Positions 1 to 11,927 are shown, counted from the stretch's first letter. The stretch is 64,000 bases of DNA from Talpa occidentalis (GCF_014898055.3 NW_023605083.1:64210228-64274227); one strand, 5' to 3'. The notes: generated by a model from the sequence alone, not told the origin. Made by a program: numbers and translations.

Positions 1-290
1 AGGGGCCGCCTGGGGCTGTGGTGGCTGTCCTCACAGCCCGGGCGCCTCCTCCCCTCTGGCCCTGCGTCTGCTCAGTCAGGTGGAAATCTCCTCATTCAAA
101 CCGGCGCGGGCCAATCAGGGCCTGGCGCGCCCGCGGCTCCAACGCGCGGATAGCCGGCCTCGGCTCCCGCCCGGCTACTGTCTCCCAGACGCTGGTGCTG
201 GGGGCGGGTGAACCTGCTGCCTCGGTTACTGGGAAGCAACACAGACGCCTCGGGTTACCGGCGCTCCTGTCCTGCGCGAGCAGGGACGCC
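1..290 (+). promoter_or_regulatory. RGS3: CpG-rich promoter and 5' UTR of the C2-containing RGS3 transcript
   Basis: The first 290 bases are GC-rich with many CpGs, unlike the introns that follow, and lie directly upstream of the first coding ATG. A good CCAAT box (GGGCCAATCAGGG, 108-120) is the clearest element and would suit NF-Y. I see no TATA box, so a dispersed CpG-island start is likely. Its left edge is outside the window and the transcription start is not defined by sequence alone. Confidence 0.65.
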
Positions 291-369
291 ATGGAGCGCT
301 CCCTGCACCGTGTCTCCCTTGGGAGCCGGCGTGCCCACCCGGACTTGTCCTTCTACCTCACCACCTTTG
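291..369 (+). CDS. RGS3: RGS3 exon 1 (first coding exon, residues 1-26)
   Basis: The exon opens with ATG at 291 in an adequate context (GACGCCATGG, G at +4) and encodes MERSLHRVSLGSRRAHPDLS followed by FYLTTF plus one base of a Gly codon. This is the start I remember for the C2-containing long RGS3 isoform. The short N-terminus is basic and has no signal peptide, consistent with a cytosolic or membrane-recruited protein. The donor is TTTG|GTAAGTG, close to consensus. The exon leaves phase 1; the first base of Gly27 is completed by exon 2 at 11531. The intervening intron of about 11 kb is the second largest in the window. Confidence 0.93.
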
Positions 370-1504
370 GTAAGTGCCCGCTGAGACCGCGGGACCATGG
401 CGGTTGGTGAGGTTGAGAGCAAGCACTCTCTCAGTTTGGGGTCACTTCTCTGGCTCCTTCCTGCGTGGTGGTCCAGGACGGGGACAGGCACAGGCTGGGG
501 CACAGCCTCTGGCCCAGCAAGCCGGCACCACCAGCTGCCGCTCCTGGTGCCAAGGTTCTGCCTCACTTGGCTGGAATAATCAAGCCCCAGTTAATCTTCA
601 GAGAAGGGGTTTGTCACCACTGAGTTTCCCATTAGTAAGCAGCTCAGGGTTAAATCACAGGCTTGTTGTCCCACATATCAAGAACTTCTAAGTCCTCTTT
701 CTTTTGGTTCAGGGACGGGACAGGTAACAGGTCAGCCTGGGTGGCCTTTGAGCCTTGTGGTTTCACCTTGGGATCCTTGTGGTTTTACCATGGAAGTGGC
801 AGAGTGTTGCCACTGTTGGGGTGGATAGCTGACCTGCAGGGATTCAAGAATTCTCCCTTCCAGAGTGACCAAGACCCTGGAGGGGTACAGGGCTGCCCTG
901 GGGGCTTGAGGTGGGAAAGAATGGGCAGGACACTCCTGCTTCCAAGCCTCCAGATAGCAGTGGGCTGGGTCTCCCCCAGATAACAGCTGAACAGCAGCTT
1001 CCCAGTGGTCTGGGCAAACCCAGCCTTCTATGTAATCACAGTAAAGATAACGCCCTGTACCGGAACACAGCCCTTCACAGCTCTTTACTTCCTCTCTGGT
1101 TCTGCCACTTCCAGTGGGGAAGGGGTTATAGTTCCTCTGTGAAGACTTAAGATCCTGAGAGGAATGTCTCCCAGTGAACCAAAGTTAGAGTTGGTCCCTG
1201 AGCTCAAGCCTTCTGAGATGGCCTGTCCAGCACACTTTTGGGGGATGTGTACACAGTTTTCTTTTTAGAAGAGTGGGGTCTTTGCTCAGATTTCAAAGAC
1301 AAAAGCACCCTAGGAGGTAGGCCCTCCCTGGGGTTCCAAGTCACCTACACTTAGACTTACTTTGATTAGCATACAAACTCTTCACAACCTGACTTTACCT
1401 CTAGGGACAGAAGGAGTGATGGAAAAGTCACCAGAAAGTCCCTAGAAATGGCATGGGGTCTGGTACATTGGGATTCACGGGCCCAGCTGGTGGAGAACAA
1501 CAAT

Positions 1505-1640
1505 GAGAGTTATTAACTAGCTGCCATTTGTTGAGTATTTACCATGTGCCATGCTTTGTGCCAAGTGCCTCTCCTGTGTTATCTCATTTCATCCCCAAAC
1601 CTTGGAGGCAATTCTTGTTAACCCCATTGGGATGTGAAAG
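1505..1640 (-). mobile_element. MIR (ancient SINE), antisense
   Basis: The core CATTTGTTGAGTATTTACCA followed by 'tgtgccatgctttgtgccaa' and TATCTCATTTCATCC is a standard reverse MIR. Confidence 0.8.
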
Positions 1641-1779
1641 TCTGTGGGATATGGGAGGTTTCCTTCTGTTGCTCTGAAATGGTGGGACTCGGATGGTCAG
1701 GAAAGAGTGTCAGAGAGCTGTGAGACCTAGTTACCTTAGCTGTGTCCTGATTAAAAAGTAAATATATGTTTCATTGGCT

Positions 1780-2080
1780 TTTTCTTCTTCTTATTGTCAC
1801 GGTAAGATGTGTTCACTGTTGAAAACAAAGTGAAAGGAGCAAGTGGAAAACACTTGTAATCTGATTCTCCAGAGAAGACCATTGCTAACATTTTGGTTTA
1901 TATCCTTCCAGACTTATTTTTGTGTGTGTATAGGTGTGTTTGGGGGAGATGGGGAGGGGTAGGGTGGTAGGGGTTTGGTTTCTAATTTTAACAAAATTGA
2001 CATCACATTGTATGTATAGTTTTGTAGTCTTTTCCTTTCTGGTATGATGTGACTATTTCCTTGCATCAGTCCGTTTTCTT
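1780..2080. mobile_element. old LINE-type remnant
   Basis: The segment with CATTGCTAACATTTTGGTTTATATCCTTCC resembles a widespread ancient LINE 3' region. I cannot fix the subfamily or exact edges. Confidence 0.4.
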
Positions 2081-2434
2081 CTATTGAATTAATCTTCCTG
2101 CCAGATCTGGGAATTGGGGAGGGTCCAGCAGGGAGTGGATAGCCTGCCCAGCCATGGCCTCAGGGTTGGGCCAGGTGGGTATCAGTGAAGTTGGCTGCTT
2201 GAGCCAGTGACTGTGGCCTGAGTGTGCAGGGCAGACCAGGAACCTGGTGGGGTGTGGAACATCCTGATCTTGTGTGTGCAGTTTCCTCTCAGACCTCTCC
2301 GTGGACATGGATTGACCTGGGAAAAGTTCTCACCTGTTTCCTGCATTGTTTTTTTTTTTTGACAAATGACACTCCTCTTTCTGGCTGCTGATTTTCTTCA
2401 AATGATGTGCGATCTCTGCTTGTCTGCTCATGTA

Positions 2435-2640
2435 TGAAGATTCATATCTGTGGTTACCAAACCTGCCCAATTATCAGAAGCACTTGGGGAAACTATTAAA
2501 AGCACAGATTCCTAGAATCTTCTCTATTCTGATTTTATAGATCTGGGTGGAGCCTAAGGATCTATTATTTTATGAAGCCACAGAAGCAATTTGACCATTG
2601 GGTAGAATTGGAAGCTATGGATAGTCAGTTTTGGTAGCCA
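2435..2640. mobile_element. MER5A-like hAT DNA transposon remnant
   Basis: GTGGTTACCAAACCTGCCCA, AGAAGCACTTGGGGAAACTA and 'ctgggtggagcctaaggatc' follow the MER5A order. The copy is diverged and edges are approximate. Confidence 0.6.
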
Positions 2641-3289
2641 GATGGACTCCCTTAGCTTCGAAGGGCTTTTTTAAGTTTACCTCAGTTTGCTAGTCACTCA
2701 CCAGCATGGCAGATAGCCCCAGACCTTCAGCAGGGGTTGCAAGTTGCTTGGACAGTGGGTGACCCAACTCAACTCTATTTAGAACTGTCATCCCCAAATG
2801 AACTTGCAAGGTGAACGCCATGGGGAGCAACTCGGCAGGTTAGTCTTTGGAGAAGTGCCTGGAATCTTTGGTTTGCCAGAAGGAAGACAGGAAGATGTGA
2901 TTCGGAAGGCAGGGTAGACTAAGGAACGTCATTCATTGGCTGGGCATTTTCTTTGTTTTTCTGTTTGATATAGCAGTACCTTGTCAACTGGCACCCCTTC
3001 CCACTCCTGCGGAACAGATGCCAGCAGGTTGCCCCGGCCAGCTTCCCCTGGCTCACACTGCAGTGCTCTCACACTGAGCCTGGGACAGTCCCTTGGCATG
3101 GTGGGGAAAACCATCCAGTAGTTTCCCAGGAGCTTGTTATTTGCACGTCAGGGTCTTCCACAGCGATTGTTGCTTCTGCCTTTGCATTCTATCTGCTTGG
3201 GATTGTTCAGAAATTCCTCAAAGTTTCTGGCCTGTTGCGAGTCCTCCTTTTTTCTCTTTTTGAATTCTTCTGAGTATATTCTTTGCTTC

Positions 3290-4470
3290 CCCCCTAATTT
3301 TTTTTATTACAACTGTAACACATACACAGAAAAGTGCCCCAGATGGCACTCCCCAAGCCCCCAAATGGCGTGCAGTTCAGTGGTTTATCACAAAGCAAAT
3401 ACCCATGCAGCTTTCACTGGGGTCGGGCCTGGGGCATTGCTGATAGCCAGAGCCTCATGGGAGGTACAGTTTCTTTATCATTCAGTTCAAAATATTTCCT
3501 AACTTTCATAGTCTTCTTCTGGAATCCATGGGTGATTTGGATGCATATTTCTTAATTTCCAAATATTGGGGAATTTTTAGTACTATTTTTATTCTTCATG
3601 CTACATTTCAGTCAGAGTACGCACTCTGTGTCCCTTCAGTCTTGGATGGCTTGGCATAAGGCCTGTTTTTGTAAATGTCCTGTGTGTGCTTGAAAAGATC
3701 TGCAGGATCTGAGTACTGTGTTCTTTGACCATATCAGGTTCAGGTCGAGTTGCTAATGATGTTGTTCAAATATTCTGTCTTTGCTGATTTCCCCCCATTT
3801 GTTCTGTCAGTCATTTTTTTTTTTTTAAAGATTTATTTATTCATTTACACAAGCACTGGGTACAGTCAGAAGCGCGGGAGGGTGAGAGAATTCACTAGAG
3901 CCAGATGGGGGAACAGAACAGGCAGAGTGACGAAATACACTGCTGAGGGGAGCAGCGGGAGCGGCAGGAGAGGTCTGCGCGCCATGTGGGACTCTCGCTG
4001 GCGGCCGGGGATCAAACCGGCGCTGCAGAGGCAGCAGGCAGCTTCACGGCCCAGTGCTCAATCGCTGTGCCACCAGGGGAGGCCCTGTTTTGTCAGTCAT
4101 TGAGAGAGGTGTGATAAAATTCTTATCATGATTGTAAATTTGTCTGCTTCTCATTTTTGTCCTACACTTTTTCCTTCCTGTGTCTTGAAGCACTCTTAAC
4201 AGCATACACATTTAAAATTATGTCCTTCTGGTGAATTAAAATTTCTGTTATTTTACAGTTTTCTTTTATTGTTACGAGTGCTTTTCCCTACTTCTACTAA
4301 AGTTTCCTTTTCCTGATTGTCATATTGTTACCTGGACTTCTTTTGGTTAATTCTTGCCTGACATTTTTTTCTGTTCATTTTCTTTTAAGACCTCTGTTTC
4401 TCATGTTTTAAATGTGCTGCATCTGTTACAAAGGGCAGACATGGTGTGGTTCCTTTTCTTCTTAATATAG
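3290..4470 (-). mobile_element. old L1 fragment (antisense), interrupted by SINE copy 1
   Basis: Bases 4101-4430 contain phrases characteristic of antisense ancient L1 ORF2 (GAGAGAGGTGTGATAAAATT, TGATTGTAAATTTGTCTGCT). Continuation to the left of the SINE (3500-3800) and the segment at 3290-3480 look like more of the same type of element. Edges are approximate. Confidence 0.65.
3800..4101 (-). mobile_element. tRNA-derived SINE copy 1 (minus), inside an older L1
   Basis: The body is about 3816-4085, with the A tail as T/TTTA sequence on the left and the tRNA-like head on the right (GTGCCACCAGGGGAGGCCC read in reverse). Flanking repeats TGTTYTGTCAGTCATT at 3800-3815 and 4086-4101 match with one difference. 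It splits an old antisense L1. Confidence 0.92.
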
Positions 4471-5109
4471 ACCTGGGATGAGCTCTTCCTTCCGAGAGAG
4501 CTTTAATTTCTTCTGTTAGGTGCTTCAGGTCATGAGCAATCTGGGATAATCTGGACTCGTGTTGGGGGCTGAGGTTATATGAAGCTGAGCCTCAGTCTCT
4601 TGAGGTGTCTGATTATGATTAACTCTGTTCCCAAGGACAACCCATTAGGTTTCCAACTCCAAAGGTAGGGACTAATCAGGACCCCACTTCTTGGTAGGCC
4701 CTGTTTCTAACTCCTGTTCCCTTAGCCCCAAAAGGTAGGCAGAACTACACAGCCTCTTAGCCTGTCATTCACCCTTCTGGAATTTGAAAACACCCCCAGG
4801 AGAAAATTAGCCCAGGAAAATGTTAATTCCATGGGCCCCCATCCCTCCAGACCCTGTGGTGGTCTATCTGGTTACATTATTAAGAAGTTGCTTATAAATA
4901 TTTTTGTCCAGTTTTTTTCAGATTTCCTCAGTGGCTCTGTCATCCCAAAAATGGAAGTCCCCTACATAGGATTTCTAAATTTTCAGTGTTTTTCTTTCCT
5001 TGTTCCTTTTCCTTTTTCCCTCCTCCCCATCTTCCTCTGGCCTTTCTCCCTTCCTTCTTTCTTTTCTCCCTCTCTTTCTGTTCTCATTTCCGTGGGAGTG
5101 CCTTCTCTT

Positions 5110-5270
5110 TTTGTCAGGTACTTCACAAATATCAGTTCTGACATTTGTAACTGCCCTATTAAAACTGTATTTAATACTATTCCCATTATACAGATGAGGG
5201 AATTGATGACACACTGATAAAGTGTTACTAGTGGTGGAATTAGGATCCAAATCAGATCTTACCACCAGCC
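5110..5270 (-). mobile_element. MIR fragment, antisense
   Basis: CCCATTATACAGATGAGGGA and the following TTACTAGTGGTGGAATTAGG match the reverse MIR tail. Confidence 0.6.
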
Positions 5271-5582
5271 CACACTTTGCTTGTAATTCCAGGCTTCCTC
5301 TCTCGTGTTTGCCATATTAAATTTGTTCTGCTGGAAAACTTTACGATAATGAAAAAATAACACAAATATTAAGTGTAATGAAAATAAATTGATTCCATTG
5401 TGTGGCTTAAAGCTATCAGCAAGCACAGAACAGACACTCATCATTATGAAGTAACACATATTTAACCATGGAGAAAAAGTCTGTTGTTGGATGAAATGGA
5501 TAAAGATGCTGAGGAATTTATAAAATGTACTAAAACTACAATTGGAGATTAAAATTATATGACTTTACATATGTGATTTAAA

Positions 5583-5636
5583 AATTATTACACTAATTCA
5601 ATAAAGAGAAATTATTACACTAGTTCAATAAAGAGA
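5583..5636 (+). repeat. 27-bp tandem duplication
   Basis: Two adjacent copies of an AATTATTACACTAATTCAAT... unit (5583-5609, 5610-5636) differ at one or two bases. Confidence 0.85.
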
Positions 5637-8619
5637 CCCAGTAAAAGGAAGAATAATCTGAATTCTCTGTGCATAATGGTACTACACACAGATGTGGAGA
5701 AAAGAAAACCACTTGTTCTGCAGGTGATGCATGTTCACGAGTGTGCTTGACTGTCCTGGGGTGGGCAGGGCAATCCAGATTTTACAGTTTAGTGGTAATG
5801 AGTATGGTTTGTATCTATCGAAATTCTTTATTTAGAAAATCAAGGACCTCAAAAACAGGGGGTCTTCTTTCTCCTTAGTTATAACATACTGGTGTACCAT
5901 AGAACTATAGTTGTGGTCTCCAGTTCTGGCTTGGTGCCCACCATGGTCCCTGGGCCATGGGGGAGTCACCTTCCATCCCTAAGCTTGGCCATCCTGGCTA
6001 CTGAATGAGGAGGTTGGGTGAGATGAGTTCTGGGCCCTTGTGTCTCAGACATCTGATGGAATGGGGGAGATGCAAGGCTGAAGGATAGGCTGGCATAGGG
6101 TGTATCTCACTGGGGTCCTGGTCTGCTGGGTTGTTTTCTCTGCTGTAACAGTACAGGGCACGCTGACCCTCTCCAAGGAGACCTGCTTGGCAGGGTCTGG
6201 AAGGGGAGCTCCCTGGAGCTGCCTAGAGTTGTGCTGACTCCTCTAGTTAGTCTTAACTCCATGCCCATCCTTGGCTCCGGCTCCACCTTGCCCTTGCCCA
6301 GGCCCCTGTCTAGCCACTGGGCTGCAGGATCCTCAGGGCAGGCACCAGTTCTCCAGACCTGCCCTTCTTCCCTCAGCACATTGTGTAGGTGCCTCGCTAA
6401 GGTCTCTCCAATGCAATCAGGGACCATTTGTGTTGGGAGATTTCTCGACCCTGAGTTCTGACGACAGGTGCTGGCAGATGATAGGTGCCCTGCAGCCTGT
6501 GCTTCCATAGCTTTGAAAAGCTGAATGTGTTAGGGTCAGAGCTAGCTTTGCACTGGGAAGAGCATCAGAATTTTTTTTTTTTTTTTTTTTTGTTAAACAC
6601 AGATGCCTTGGGCTTGATGAGATCTAGTCTGCGACTGGCCCTGTTTGTTTCTGTGAAACCCTCTCCCATCCCACGCTGGTTCAGGCATGGCTTTTGTAGG
6701 AAAAAAACAGCTGCAGGGATCCCTGAAGTGGTAATTGCTTAGACTTTGAGCTAATAAATACTGTGGATTCTCTTGGCGCCTTCCATCCAAGAAGGCTCTC
6801 CTCGTCCTCCCAGCGTTATCTGATCGTCACACAGCTCAGAGAGGGCAAGAACCCCTATTATTAGCTCCATCTCCCAGCATGGACACTGTGGCTCTGAGAG
6901 GAGAGGGTAATCGGGGTGGAACTGGAACAGGCCTCTGGGGCTTCTGAGATCAGTGTTCTGGGCAGGAGAGCAGCAGGGACTTCTGAGGGCTGAAGAGCTG
7001 GACCAGACTTTGCTGGAGCCTCAGTTGCTGTAGATTAAACACCCCCGAAGTCCAGGGAACAAGTGGTAGACCTGTCATAGTCATAGTCATTGGTGGAGTG
7101 TTTCAGAGTTCTGAGACCCAGAGCTTCCTTCTTTCTCCAAACCCTGCCTGCCCTTTCCCCAGCCAGCAACAAAACACATGCCTGTCCACCAACCCATTGT
7201 CATGGGGTGTGTCCAGAGATGAACAGTTGGGATGACGAGGGGATGTCTCGCTGTGCCATGATTGAGAATGGGGGAAGGAATTTGGACTTCGAGTCTAGAG
7301 GAGAGAGTCCAGAAATGGCAGACCCAGGTCCTGCCCATGAAAGTTACCAATGAGAGGAAAGGCCACTTTTGGCTCTATAAAGATGGAGCAGTGAACGCCC
7401 ACAGCTGTGTCAAAAGGGAAAGGGCTCCATTTCAGGCAGTGAGCTCCCCATCATGGGGGGTGATCGAGCAGAGGCAGGTGACTGCTAGGCAGAGTTGTCA
7501 TGGATTAAGCAGCTCCAAGGACTTTCTGCTTGATGTGTGGGGTCACTGCGGGCTGGGAGGCCCTGCCCTGCCCTCCTAGCCTCTCCAGAGCATGTCCTCT
7601 GGGTGGGTCCAGTTCAATGGCATCTTGAAGTCCCAGGAACTGAGGCAGTGGCGCTGAGGAAGAGGAGGTGGTGGGCCTCTCTTTCCTCTGTCCGTGCTGT
7701 AAGGCCATTGGGTGTCAATGAGGATCACCTGGAGTTTAGTTTTGTTTCTATATTGTCTTAAAAAAAAATTGGAAAAGCTGGTGGGAAATGCCATCCATCC
7801 CCTTATTCTTCACTTGTTTTCTACTCCTCGTCCTATTATCTTCACATTCTCCCTTCCCTCTCCCTCCTGCTGTCTCCCCCCATTTCTTCCTCCTTATCTC
7901 TAATTCTCCCTCTCTCCTCTTTCTTTCTTTGTTTCCTTTTTATGTTTAATGATAGAAGTGCTATGTAGTTCATGGGTAACTCATATTGTTAAAACGACGA
8001 TAATGATAGACTGAAATTCCTCCTGACTTCTCTCCAGTTCCTTGTCTCTTCCCTAGAGGTGATCGCTGTTTTTAATTTGGCATCTGTAGGGTGAGTTAAT
8101 CCGACTTTTTGTGCCACTAGCCTCTGTGGCTATCACCTGAGGCCTTGATCGCTTTAATGCAGAAGGCACTTGGGAGCGTGGGCACAGGGCACACAAGCCT
8201 AATTGTGGACACCTGGGTGTGTGCATATGAGCAAGTGTGCATGCCTGAGCCTGAAGGCTGGGGATATAAAGGCAGCGTCACTCAGATATAGAGGATGACT
8301 ACAGGAGGACGAGCAGCGTGAGTACAGAAGAGGCGAGACCATGAGAGAATGCCAGAGAGACCCCAGAGAAAGAGTGTAAAGATTTGTCGGGGAGCTGGGA
8401 GGCTCGGTTGCCTGCTTGCCTCCCAGCTCCCCTGCCTGGCCCATGCCTGCCTCCTTGCATAACAGCCTCCCTGCCTGGTTTCCTGAGAAAGCATTAAAGC
8501 CTGCAAAATCCACCAAGGGTTCCGGGACTCTCCTTTTTCTCTCTGCCTGAATCCGTAGTGATCCATGTTTGCTGCTAGAGCGTCCTTTCAGAAAACACAC
8601 ACACATGCACAGAGAAATA

Positions 8620-9125
8620 GATACCATATGCAATGCCCTGCAATTTGCTGGTTCTACTTAAAAAGTCGTCTCAGCGAGTCCTTTGAAACTGCCCACAGTT
8701 CTTTGTAAGCTGTCCCATTGCACAGCTATACTGGGCCATTTAAACACTTTCAGATTGATGGACATTTCAGGTGCTTCCAATTTTCCTGTATCTTAAACAA
8801 TGCTGAAGTGTCAGCCTTGCACATACGTGAGTTTTGTCTGTGATAGTTACCTGGAAGTAAAATTACAAGGTTGAAGGTTATACACATATAAATTCGAACG
8901 GATAGTGCCAGAAATCACCTCCCAGGGTATTCCCTGTTTTCTTACATCTTTACCAACATTTAACATCATGTCTTTTAAATTATCTGTCAATCAGATTAGG
9001 GAAAATGATATTTATTGCTATTTTAATTTGCATGTTCCAGAGATCCATGAGCTTAAGCATTTTTTTATATGTTGGCCATTTTGTCTTCTCTGACTTTCCA
9101 ACTCAATGTCCTTTCTATCATTTTT
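8620..9125 (-). mobile_element. old L1-type fragment (antisense)
   Basis: Phrases such as TTTTAATTTGCATGTTCCAG and TTTTTTATATGTTGGCCATT are typical of the 3' part of ancient antisense L1 elements. It is heavily diverged and edges are approximate. Confidence 0.6.
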
Positions 9126-9129
9126 ATTG

Positions 9130-9435
9130 TGTTGTCCCCCTTTTTTTTAAAAAAAAGATTTATTTTTACTTATTTATACAAGCACTGGGTACAGTCAGAA
9201 GCGCAGGAGGGTGAGAGAATTCACCAGAGCCAGAGGGGGGAGCAGAGCAGGCAGAAGGACCAAAGTACACTGCTGAGGGGAGCAGCGGGCGGCAGGAGAG
9301 GTCTGCGTGCCATGTGGGACCCTCCTCCGGTGGCCGGGGAGCAGCCAGGGATGGAACCGGTGCTGCAGAGGCTGCGGGCAGCTTCGCAACCCAGCGCTCA
9401 ACTGCTACGCCACTGGGGAGGCCCTATGTTGTCCC
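9130..9435 (-). mobile_element. tRNA-derived SINE copy 2 (minus)
   Basis: The body is about 9139-9424, a full-length member of the same family; TSD TGTTGTCCC at 9130-9138 and 9427-9435. It sits at the edge of an old L1 fragment and 44 bases left of the TSD of the truncated young L1. Confidence 0.9.
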
Positions 9436-9478
9436 TTAACTTAGTTTACAATCTCTTTAATTGTAACAGACATTTGTT

Positions 9479-10911
9479 TACTATTATGGAGTCAAATTTT
9501 TTTTTTTGTTATTTTTTTTTTTAATAATAAATTTTATTTTTATATTCCCCATACAATTGCAGCCCCCCCATTCTGACCCCAATCCCTCCCCTCCCACCCC
9601 CGCCCCGCTAAAAGTGTCTCTGGGTCGTAGTTTTTTGTTGATTTTGATTTTCACTTTCTTATAGTTATTCGTTTTCCTGGTCCCTTATTTAAGTTTTCTA
9701 GATTCCTGCTATGAGTGAGACCATCCGGTATTTTTCTTTTTCATTTTGGCTTATTTCGCTGAGCATGATCCCTTCCAGTGCCATCCATGTTGCTGCAAAT
9801 TGCATGTGTTTATCTTTTTTGAATGCTGAGTAATATTCCATGGTGTATATGTACCACATCTTCTTGATCCAGTCATCTATTTTTGGGCATTTGGGTTGTT
9901 TCCAAAGCTTAGCTATTGTAAATAGTGCTGCTATAAACATAGGGGTGCAGGTGTTCTTTGGAATTGATGTTTCTGTGTCCTTTGGGTAAATACCTAGGAG
10001 TGGAATTGCTGGATCATATGGAAGCTCTATGTTTAGTAGGTCCAGAAATCTCCACACAGCTCTCCACAGTGGTTGGACCAGTTTGCACTCCCACCAACAG
10101 TGCAGAAGAGTTCCTTTTTCTCCACACCCTCGCCAACATTTGTTGTTGCTAGTTTTTTTAATATGTGCCATTCTCACTGGTGTAAGATGGTATCTCATGG
10201 TAGTTTTGATTTGCATTTCCCTGATGACAGTGATGTTGAACATTTTTTCATATGCCTGTTGGCCATTTGCATTTCCTTTTCAGAGAAGTTTCTTTTTAGC
10301 TCTTCTGCCCATTTTTTGACTGGATTATTTTCTTTGTTGTTGTTGAGTCTCATCAGCTCTTTGCAGATTTTTGTGATCAGTCCTTTATCATTAGTGTTGT
10401 GTACAAAAATGTTCTCCCAGTTGGTGGGGTTTCTCTTTGTTTTTGTTATTGTCTCTTTTGCTGTGCAGAAGCTCTTTAATTTGATGTAGTCCCAGCTGTT
10501 TATCTTTGCCTTCACTATCACTGCTTTGGGTGATGTGCTGTAAAGATGTCTTTGATGTGCAAATCACGTAGTGTTTCGCCTATATTTCCTTCTATATATT
10601 TTATGGTTTCAGGTCTTATGTCTAGTTCTTTAATCCATTTTGAGTTGATTTTTGTGTATGGTGTGAGGTAGTGGTCAAGCTTCATTCTTTTGCATGTAGC
10701 GACCCAGTTTTCCCAGCACCATTTATTGAACAAACTTTCTTTGCTCCAATGCATAGTCTTTGCTCCTTTGTCAAAGATTAGTTGACCATAAATCTGTGGG
10801 TTTATTTCTGGATTTTCTATTCGATTCCATTGGTCTGTATGTCTGTTCTTGTTCCAATACCATGCAGTTTTGATGATAATGGCTTTGTAGTACTATTATG
10901 GAGTCAAATTT
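9479..10911 (-). mobile_element. 5'-truncated young LINE-1, antisense to RGS3, with 21-bp TSD
   Basis: Perfect 21-bp direct repeats (TACTATTATGGA...) lie at 9479-9499 and 10891-10911 and bracket an L1 3' end read on the minus strand (about 10890 to 9500). Its poly(A) tail appears as the T run at 9500-9530. It corresponds to ORF2 residues about 880-1275 plus the 3' UTR and is nearly the same sequence as the full-length copy at 21626-27977. Two single-base deletions break the frame, near 10541 (the DIFT region) and near 10228 (the STS/VIREM region), so it is dead. The structure is that of ordinary target-primed insertion with 5' truncation. Confidence 0.94.
9698..10890 (-). pseudogene. L1 ORF2 C-terminal fragment with two frameshifts
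   Basis: Three overlapping minus-strand frames cover the end of ORF2: about 10890-10518, 10521-10195 and 10243-9698. They join only if one base is restored at each of two points where the intact copy has one more base. The Cys-rich motif ([18 protein letters not shown]) and the terminal SLIAGI are readable. Substitutions relative to the intact ORF2 are few, which puts both in the same young subfamily. Confidence 0.92.
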
Positions 10912-10929
10912 ATCTTACTTTTCCCTTTG

Positions 10930-10988
10930 GCTTCTTACTTCAAGGGGTCTTCTTACTTCAAGGGGTCGTCTTACTTCAAGGGGTCTTC
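10930..10988 (+). repeat. 18-bp minisatellite, three units
   Basis: The unit TCTTCTTACTTCAAGGGG occurs three times with one or two changes, starting 19 bases right of the TSD of the truncated L1. Confidence 0.9.
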
Positions 10989-10994
10989 TCCAAA

Positions 10995-11140
10995 CTTGTA
11001 AACATGTTCAGAGGCTCTTCTGTGGGGATCCAGTTAAATTGCATTCTGATTCAGTAGTCCTGGGCTGAGATTCTAGTTTCTAGCCATCTTCCAGATGCTC
11101 CTCATGACACTGATTCTTAGATTACACTTGGGGTAGCACG
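10995..11140. mobile_element. MER5-like DNA transposon remnant
   Basis: GCATTCTGATTCAGTAGTCC followed by TGGGCTGAGATTCTAG resembles the middle of a MER5 element. Confidence 0.5.
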
Positions 11141-11530
11141 TGTCTGTGCCTTCCCAGAAGGCAGCTAGCTGTCTGGCAGAGCTGGTGGGTTTGGCTGGCC
11201 CCCTCCTTGGACTTCTGGCTAAGGCCCAGGATTCTTCACTCTCCAATCTAGGATGTGCATAATGTGTGTGCAACAACTCTTCCAGTTGTCCAATAATGAG
11301 AGTTCCCCAGAATTGACCTGGGCTGCCATGTGAAGGCAGCAGAGTATAAACATAAGCTGGAGAACCACTGCTGTAGGTATTGTGGAAGGGGCTCCTGATG
11401 TGGTGAGGAGGTTGAACTAGCTGGCATCTGAGCTCCCATTTGCCCCAGAGACTGTATGAGTGTCTTGTCACTGATACCCATTTTTCACCCAACAAGGAGA
11501 TAGTGAGGTCGTATGTTGCTGTTTTCTTAG

Positions 11531-11581
11531 GTCAGCTGAAGCTGTCGATTGATGCCCAGGACCAGGTGCTGCTGCTTCACA
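11531..11581 (+). CDS. RGS3: RGS3 exon 2 (start of C2 domain, residues 27-43)
   Basis: This 51-nt exon follows a TTTTCTTAG acceptor and ends at CACA|GTGAGT. With one carried-in G it encodes GQLKLSIDAQDQVLLLH plus the first base of an Ile codon. That is the first beta strand of the C2 domain: alternating hydrophobics, as in many C2 domains that begin with a G-x-L-x-(L/V)-x-(I/V) strand. It enters in phase 1 and leaves in phase 1. The match to remembered human RGS3 differs at only a couple of residues (K for R, Q for R). Confidence 0.93.
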
Positions 11582-11889
11582 GTGAGTATGGCTGTGTGCC
11601 TGGCTCACCAGGGGAGGGTGGCCACTGGGCCTCCTGCCCAGGGATGGGGGTGGGTGTTGCCATGGACAAGGCTTCTTTCCTCATCTGTGTATAGAGGTGT
11701 CCATGGGAAAAGGTACATATTCACTTTGACTCTACGAGTCTTCCCTGATCCTGCCCGTGATATTGATGGGGCCCACAAATGGGCTTCTTCCTCTCAGCTG
11801 GAGCTGTCTCTGCCCTGGGCACTTCAGTACCATCCTTGCCCCCAGCTGAGTAGGGCCACCGAAGAGTTTCCCTGTCCTCTCACTTTTCT

Positions 11890-11927
11890 TCATCCATCCA
11901 TCCATCCTTCCTTCCTTCCTTCCTTCC
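11890..11927 (+). repeat. (CATC)n-(CTTC)n tetranucleotide repeat
   Basis: Four CATC units pass into five CTTC units. Confidence 0.95.

Larger units (their letters stand above)
370..11530 (+). other. RGS3: RGS3 intron 1
   Basis: The intron is 11.2 kb. It holds MIR fragments, a MER5A-like DNA element (about 2435-2640), an old antisense L1 (about 3290-4470) split by a SINE, a pyrimidine tract (4990-5090), a short tandem duplication (5583-5636), a T21 run (6571-6591), another old L1 (about 8620-9120), a SINE (9139-9424), a young truncated L1 (9500-10890) and an 18-bp minisatellite (10930-10988). I recognise nothing in 370-1500, 4480-5100, 5270-5930, 6030-6800 or 6930-8600 beyond simple-sequence patches. 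No coding exon is supported. Confidence 0.85.

Noticed and set aside
4990..5090. Long pyrimidine tract considered as a branch/acceptor region of a missed exon
   Set aside because: No AG with a phase-compatible, RGS3-like coding segment follows; exons 1 and 2 already join in phase.
6571..6591. T21 run considered as the tail of another antisense retroposon
   Set aside because: No element body or target-site duplication could be found to its right; kept as a homopolymer only.
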